Assembly: GCA_002384205.1 (NCBI GenBank) | Contig: DGBH01000159.1 | Span: 1 to 7,991 of the forward strand | Source: Bacteroidetes bacterium UBA4009 | GTDB lineage: Bacteria > Bacteroidota > Bacteroidia > NS11-12g > UBA9320 | Reading direction: 5' to 3' | DNA: 7,991 bases | In this document: one piece after another, positions 6,776-7,991 of the stretch | How the letters are laid out: every line of letters starts with the position of its first letter | How positions within the stretch are numbered: position 1 is the stretch's first letter | Translations under genes and position numbers: made by a program | Notes under the pieces: generated by a model | The model's input: only the letters and a program-made list of their open reading frames with translations | Databases searched by the model: none | What the model was told of the DNA's origin: nothing

Positions 6776-6791
6776 ATAAAAATAATTAGAG

Positions 6792-6799
6792 CAAAACTA
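6792..6799 (-). promoter_or_regulatory. Candidate -7 promoter element of the serC-serA-DUF1015 operon
   Basis: On the minus strand this reads TAGTTTTG, an exact match to TAnnTTTG, ending 16 bp before the serC ATG. A TTG lies 24 bp upstream of it, slightly farther than the usual spacing for a -33 element. It sits in the 55-bp divergent gap shared with the YihY/BrkB gene, whose own promoter is not clear; TTATTTG at 6811-6817 on the plus strand is only a partial match. Confidence 0.5.
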
Positions 6800-6830
6800 T
6801 TTATTTCTTGTTATTTGCACCATCAAGAAC

Positions 6831-7745
6831 TTGAAACTTAGAAGAAAAATAGAGAAGAAATTAATTAATCTAGATAAGGTGCTAGACCAAAGGCTTGCCC
6901 TGGTAAGTTTTCCTGGATTTAAAGGCAAATCGATTTATCAAGTCGGTAAGTTTTTTTTGAACGGTTTATTTCAAGAAAGCTTGAATCTGCGAGCTTCTTC
7001 TTTGGCTTTCAACTTCTTTATTGCATTATTTCCATTGATCATCTTTTTGTTTACACTTATTCCATACGTTCCCATTGAACATTTAGATCAACTTATTACA
7101 GAGTTAATAGATAAGGCTTTACCTAAAAATGCATCAGCTTTTTTAAATGAAACCATTCAAGATATTGTAACCAATCAGAATGCAGGTTTACTCTCCTTCG
7201 GTTTTATAGCGGCTCTTTACTTTTCTAGCAATGGCTTTGCTTCGTTGATCGCGGCATTTGATCAAGGTGTTCAATATAAGAAGCAACGCAACTGGTTTAC
7301 TATTCGTACCAAAAGTATTGGTCTTCTTTTTATCGTAATTACACTTCTTATTATAGCTATTTTACTCTCGGTTATTTTTTCTTACGGGTTAAGCATAGTT
7401 GAAGCTAAAGTATCGTTAACTGATCAATTTACGCTCACACTGCTAAAACTAGTAGAATTTACGTTAACATTAGCCTTAGTCTATTTTATTTATAGCTCTA
7501 TATATTATTTTGGCTCACACAAAGAGTCTGAATGGCGATTCTTTTCAGCGGGCAGTACCGTTGCCACTGTGCTATCCTTTGTAACCACTTATGGTTTTCG
7601 AATCTATGTAGAGAATTTCAACTCGTACAATAAACTATATGGTTCAGTAGGAACGCTACTTGTGCTTATGCTGCTCATATATTTCAATTGCTTTGTTATT
7701 CTTATAGGTTATGAGCTTAACCGCAGTATAGATAAAGCAAGCTAG
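6831..7745 (+). CDS. YihY/BrkB-family integral membrane protein, TTG start
   Basis: This is a 304-residue inner-membrane protein of the YihY/virulence factor BrkB family (once misnamed RNase BN). About six membrane segments are seen near 58-80, 119-140, 162-187, 204-226, 238-256 and 272-296, with a basic cytoplasmic-looking N-terminus. Family signatures are RASSLAFNFFIALFPLIIFL (54-73), FGFIAALYFSSNGFASLIAAFD (123-144) and NKLYGSVGTLLVLMLLIYFN (267-286) followed by IGYELN. The molecular function of the family is unsettled; a transport role has been suggested but no substrate can be inferred here. The start is TTG at 6831. The frame is open upstream to a stop at 6783, but that stretch has no ATG, GTG or TTG in frame, and the first internal ATG is at residue 280. 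The sequence MKLRRKIEKKLINL fits the family N-terminus. It is divergent from serC and ends before a bidirectional terminator; the 125 bp after its stop hold nothing I recognise. Confidence 0.92.
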   Translation: MKLRRKIEKKLINLDKVLDQRLALVSFPGFKGKSIYQVGKFFLNGLFQESLNLRASSLAFNFFIALFPLIIFLFTLIPYVPIEHLDQLITELIDKALPKNASAFLNETIQDIVTNQNAGLLSFGFIAALYFSSNGFASLIAAFDQGVQYKKQRNWFTIRTKSIGLLFIVITLLIIAILLSVIFSYGLSIVEAKVSLTDQFTLTLLKLVEFTLTLALVYFIYSSIYYFGSHKESEWRFFSAGSTVATVLSFVTTYGFRIYVENFNSYNKLYGSVGTLLVLMLLIYFNCFVILIGYELNRSIDKAS

Positions 7746-7870
7746 GCATAGTCTTCCCGTTTATGTCAAGATGCGACTGAGTTAGGGAAATTATATATCT
7801 ATAAAACTAGGATAATTTCTATCTGTTCTCGGTCACATTTAAGAACCTGCTTTAAACTAAAATTTGGGAT

Positions 7871-7904
7871 AAAAAAAGCTCCAACGAACCGTTGAAGCTT
7901 TTTT
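7871..7904. terminator. Bidirectional intrinsic terminator between the YihY/BrkB gene and tRNA-Ser
   Basis: AAAAAAGCT (7872-7880) pairs with AGCTTTTTT (7896-7904), and CAACG (7882-7886) pairs with CGTTG (7890-7894), with one C/A mismatch and an AAC loop. T-runs follow on both strands, six on plus and seven on minus. It can end the membrane-protein transcript from the left and the tRNA transcript from the right. Confidence 0.82.
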
Positions 7905-7913
7905 ATTTAGTTG

Positions 7914-7991
7914 CGGAGGCGGTAGGATTCGAACCTACGGACCTGTAACAGTCAACAGTTTTCAAGACTGCCGCATTCGACCACTCTGCCA
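7914..7991 (-). tRNA. tRNA-Ser (anticodon UGA), 5' end cut by window edge
   Basis: On the minus strand the visible part begins at tRNA position 8 (TGGCAGAGTGG). The anticodon stem GCAGT/ACTGT encloses the loop CTTGAAA with anticodon TGA at 7964-7962, which reads UCA and other UCN serine codons. A 16-nt variable region (7954-7939) with a short CTG/CAG hairpin marks a class II tRNA. The T arm is GTAGG-TTCGAAT-CCTAC (7938-7922), followed by acceptor strand CGCCTCC (7921-7915) and discriminator G at 7914. The expected partner GGAGGCG should lie just past 7991. CCA is not encoded, since CAAC follows the discriminator. Confidence 0.96.

Noticed and set aside
7914..7991. tRNA-Ser as an integration site for a mobile element
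   Set aside because: No repeat of the tRNA 3' end and no integrase is seen on the visible side; the other side lies outside the window.

Overview
The window looks like chromosomal DNA from a member of the Bacteroidota, most likely a flavobacterium-like lineage. This is an inference from several signs. The DNA is AT-rich, the starts lack clear Shine-Dalgarno sequences, and -7 elements of the TAnnTTTG type lie upstream of genes. Typical families are present: a PA-containing M36 metallopeptidase, a WLxLGKG-type small XRE regulator, a DUF6580 membrane protein and a serC-serA-DUF1015 cluster. No species is assigned. There are no insertion sequences, CRISPR arrays or prophage structural genes.

Layout. 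(1) Positions 1-2327, minus strand: a large secreted fungalysin-type (M36) zinc metallopeptidase whose C-terminus lies beyond the left edge. (2) 2373-2723, minus: a small XRE-family DNA-binding protein, 45 bp upstream of the peptidase gene and possibly co-transcribed with it. (3) 2724-2976: a divergent regulatory region with repeated ACA-NN-TGT inverted repeats that overlap the regulator's own candidate promoter, plus a perfect 16-bp palindrome. (4) 2977-3513, plus: a DUF6580 integral membrane protein, ended by a strong bidirectional terminator shared with the convergent operon. (5) 6775 down to 3566, minus: a compact serine biosynthesis operon, serC - serA - DUF1015, with gaps of 8 and 4 bp. 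(6) 6831-7745, plus: a YihY/BrkB-family membrane protein divergent from serC, starting at TTG. (7) A second bidirectional terminator, then a tRNA-Ser(UGA) on the minus strand that is cut by the right edge and lacks only its first seven bases.

How the genes work together. SerC and SerA catalyse two consecutive steps from 3-phosphoglycerate to phosphoserine. The third enzyme, phosphoserine phosphatase (SerB), is not in the window, and the third operon position is held by the uncharacterised DUF1015 protein, which carries an ADGHHR motif. The XRE regulator probably represses itself through the inverted repeats. Whether it also controls the downstream protease or the divergent DUF6580 gene is open. 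The window is mostly ordinary chromosome. The two places most worth a second look are the operator cluster and the DUF1015 protein in the serine operon.
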